Assembly (NCBI GenBank): GCA_021852245.1
Contig: JAJZNY010000037.1
Location: forward strand, 1 to 14,572
DNA: 14,572 nucleotides
Reading direction: 5' to 3'
Source: Planctomycetota bacterium
Lineage (GTDB): Bacteria > Planctomycetota > Phycisphaerae > WQYP01
The position numbers were made by a program, and so were the translations under genes. The notes below the pieces were generated by a model. That model searched no databases. It was not told the DNA's origin and saw only the letters and a program-made list of their open reading frames with translations. Of this stretch, positions 14,231-14,572 are shown one piece after another. Each line of letters opens with the position of its first letter. Within the stretch, counting starts at the first letter, position 1.

Positions 14231-14572
14231 AGATGATTGACGATCTCGATCGGCTCCGAAGTCCATTTGCCGGAGAATCCCACCGTCGGCTTCAGGCGGC
14301 GAGATTGTCCTCGACCGATGCGGGGGTAACAGACTCAATTGCGTCTTTTGTGGAAGGGATGTATCTTTCGCGTCAACCGTATGTAGGGGTCGAGAGTTCG
14401 GTCGCAGGGGCGGCTGCTTTCGGCAGATGGCGGATGGGCATCAGACGGTTTTGAGCGGTAGATATGAATAATAATTTCTGTGTCCTGCCGCAACCATCCG
14501 TATAAAAATAAATTCATATTACCCCAACCGTGCTGGCTGACGGTTCAGGCGGTGGGTTTTTGGCTGGTGGTA
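14231..14572. other. Region after dnaB without a convincing gene
   Basis: A 73-codon ATG frame (14233-14454) starts two bases after the dnaB stop, but has no ribosome site, no recognisable family and weak codon bias. Downstream is an AT-rich stretch (about 14461-14520) with 8-base inverted arms ATATGAAT (14462-14469) and ATTCATAT (14512-14519). Then comes a hairpin AACCGT / ACGGTT (14526-14531, 14540-14545). At the very edge the minus strand reads TTSQKPTA then TGA (14545-14547), which could be the tail of a convergent gene. The plus strand is also open there from a GTG at 14530. Neither can be decided from the window. Confidence 0.45.
14526..14545. terminator. Hairpin near the window end, possible bidirectional terminator
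   Basis: AACCGT and ACGGTT form a perfect 6-base stem with an 8-base loop. On the plus side GGGTTTTTGG follows about 11 bases later, and on the minus side a T-rich stretch follows within about 15 bases. Neither is the textbook close T-run. Confidence 0.25.

Noticed and set aside
14233..14454. 73-codon frame right after dnaB
   Set aside because: No ribosome site, no recognisable family and weak codon bias; kept only as part of the unassigned region.

Overview
The window looks like a piece of a planctomycete chromosome, most likely from the Phycisphaerae side of the phylum; this is an inference. The clues are a pseudopilin-type 'H-X9-DG' domain protein, an exosortase (PEP-CTERM) surface protein built of T5SS/PEP-CTERM-associated repeats, a DUF3467 protein, moderately high GC, genes often lacking a Shine-Dalgarno sequence, and housekeeping genes (uvrB, nadC, birA, dnaB) scattered among unrelated genes. 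No rRNA, tRNA, CRISPR array, insertion sequence or phage gene was seen.

Layout. Bases 1-288 (minus strand) hold the 5' end of a DUF3467 gene that runs off the window. A short divergent spacer separates it from an exported HEAT-like protein of unknown role (442-1629, GTG start). Next is uvrB (1699-3819), with its own TATAAT box. A 306-base spacer with a weak hairpin and a promoter-like stretch leads to an ECF sigma factor (4126-4791) and a single-pass membrane protein (4919-5950). The membrane protein joins a cytoplasmic N-terminal region to an outside pseudopilin-like domain; by position it may be the partner (anti-sigma or sensor) of the sigma factor. A 555-base spacer contains three perfect inverted repeats and a plausible promoter. 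It precedes a 1208-residue secreted beta-helix repeat protein with a C-terminal PEP-CTERM anchor (6506-10132).

The last third is a co-directional housekeeping block: nadC (10313-11254, possibly leaderless), birA (11251-12096, ATGA overlap with nadC), a small lipoprotein of unknown function (12155-12679) and dnaB (12833-14230). A perfect DnaA-box 9-mer lies between the lipoprotein gene and dnaB. The final 342 bases hold no convincing gene.

How the parts fit. uvrB serves nucleotide excision repair, dnaB serves replication, and nadC/birA serve NAD and biotin cofactor supply; nadC and birA are probably translated from one message. The most interesting part is 3820-10132: sigma factor, membrane pseudopilin-like protein and a large cell-surface repeat protein. 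It could be a surface-sensing circuit whose output includes the PEP-CTERM protein, but nothing in the sequence proves that regulatory link.
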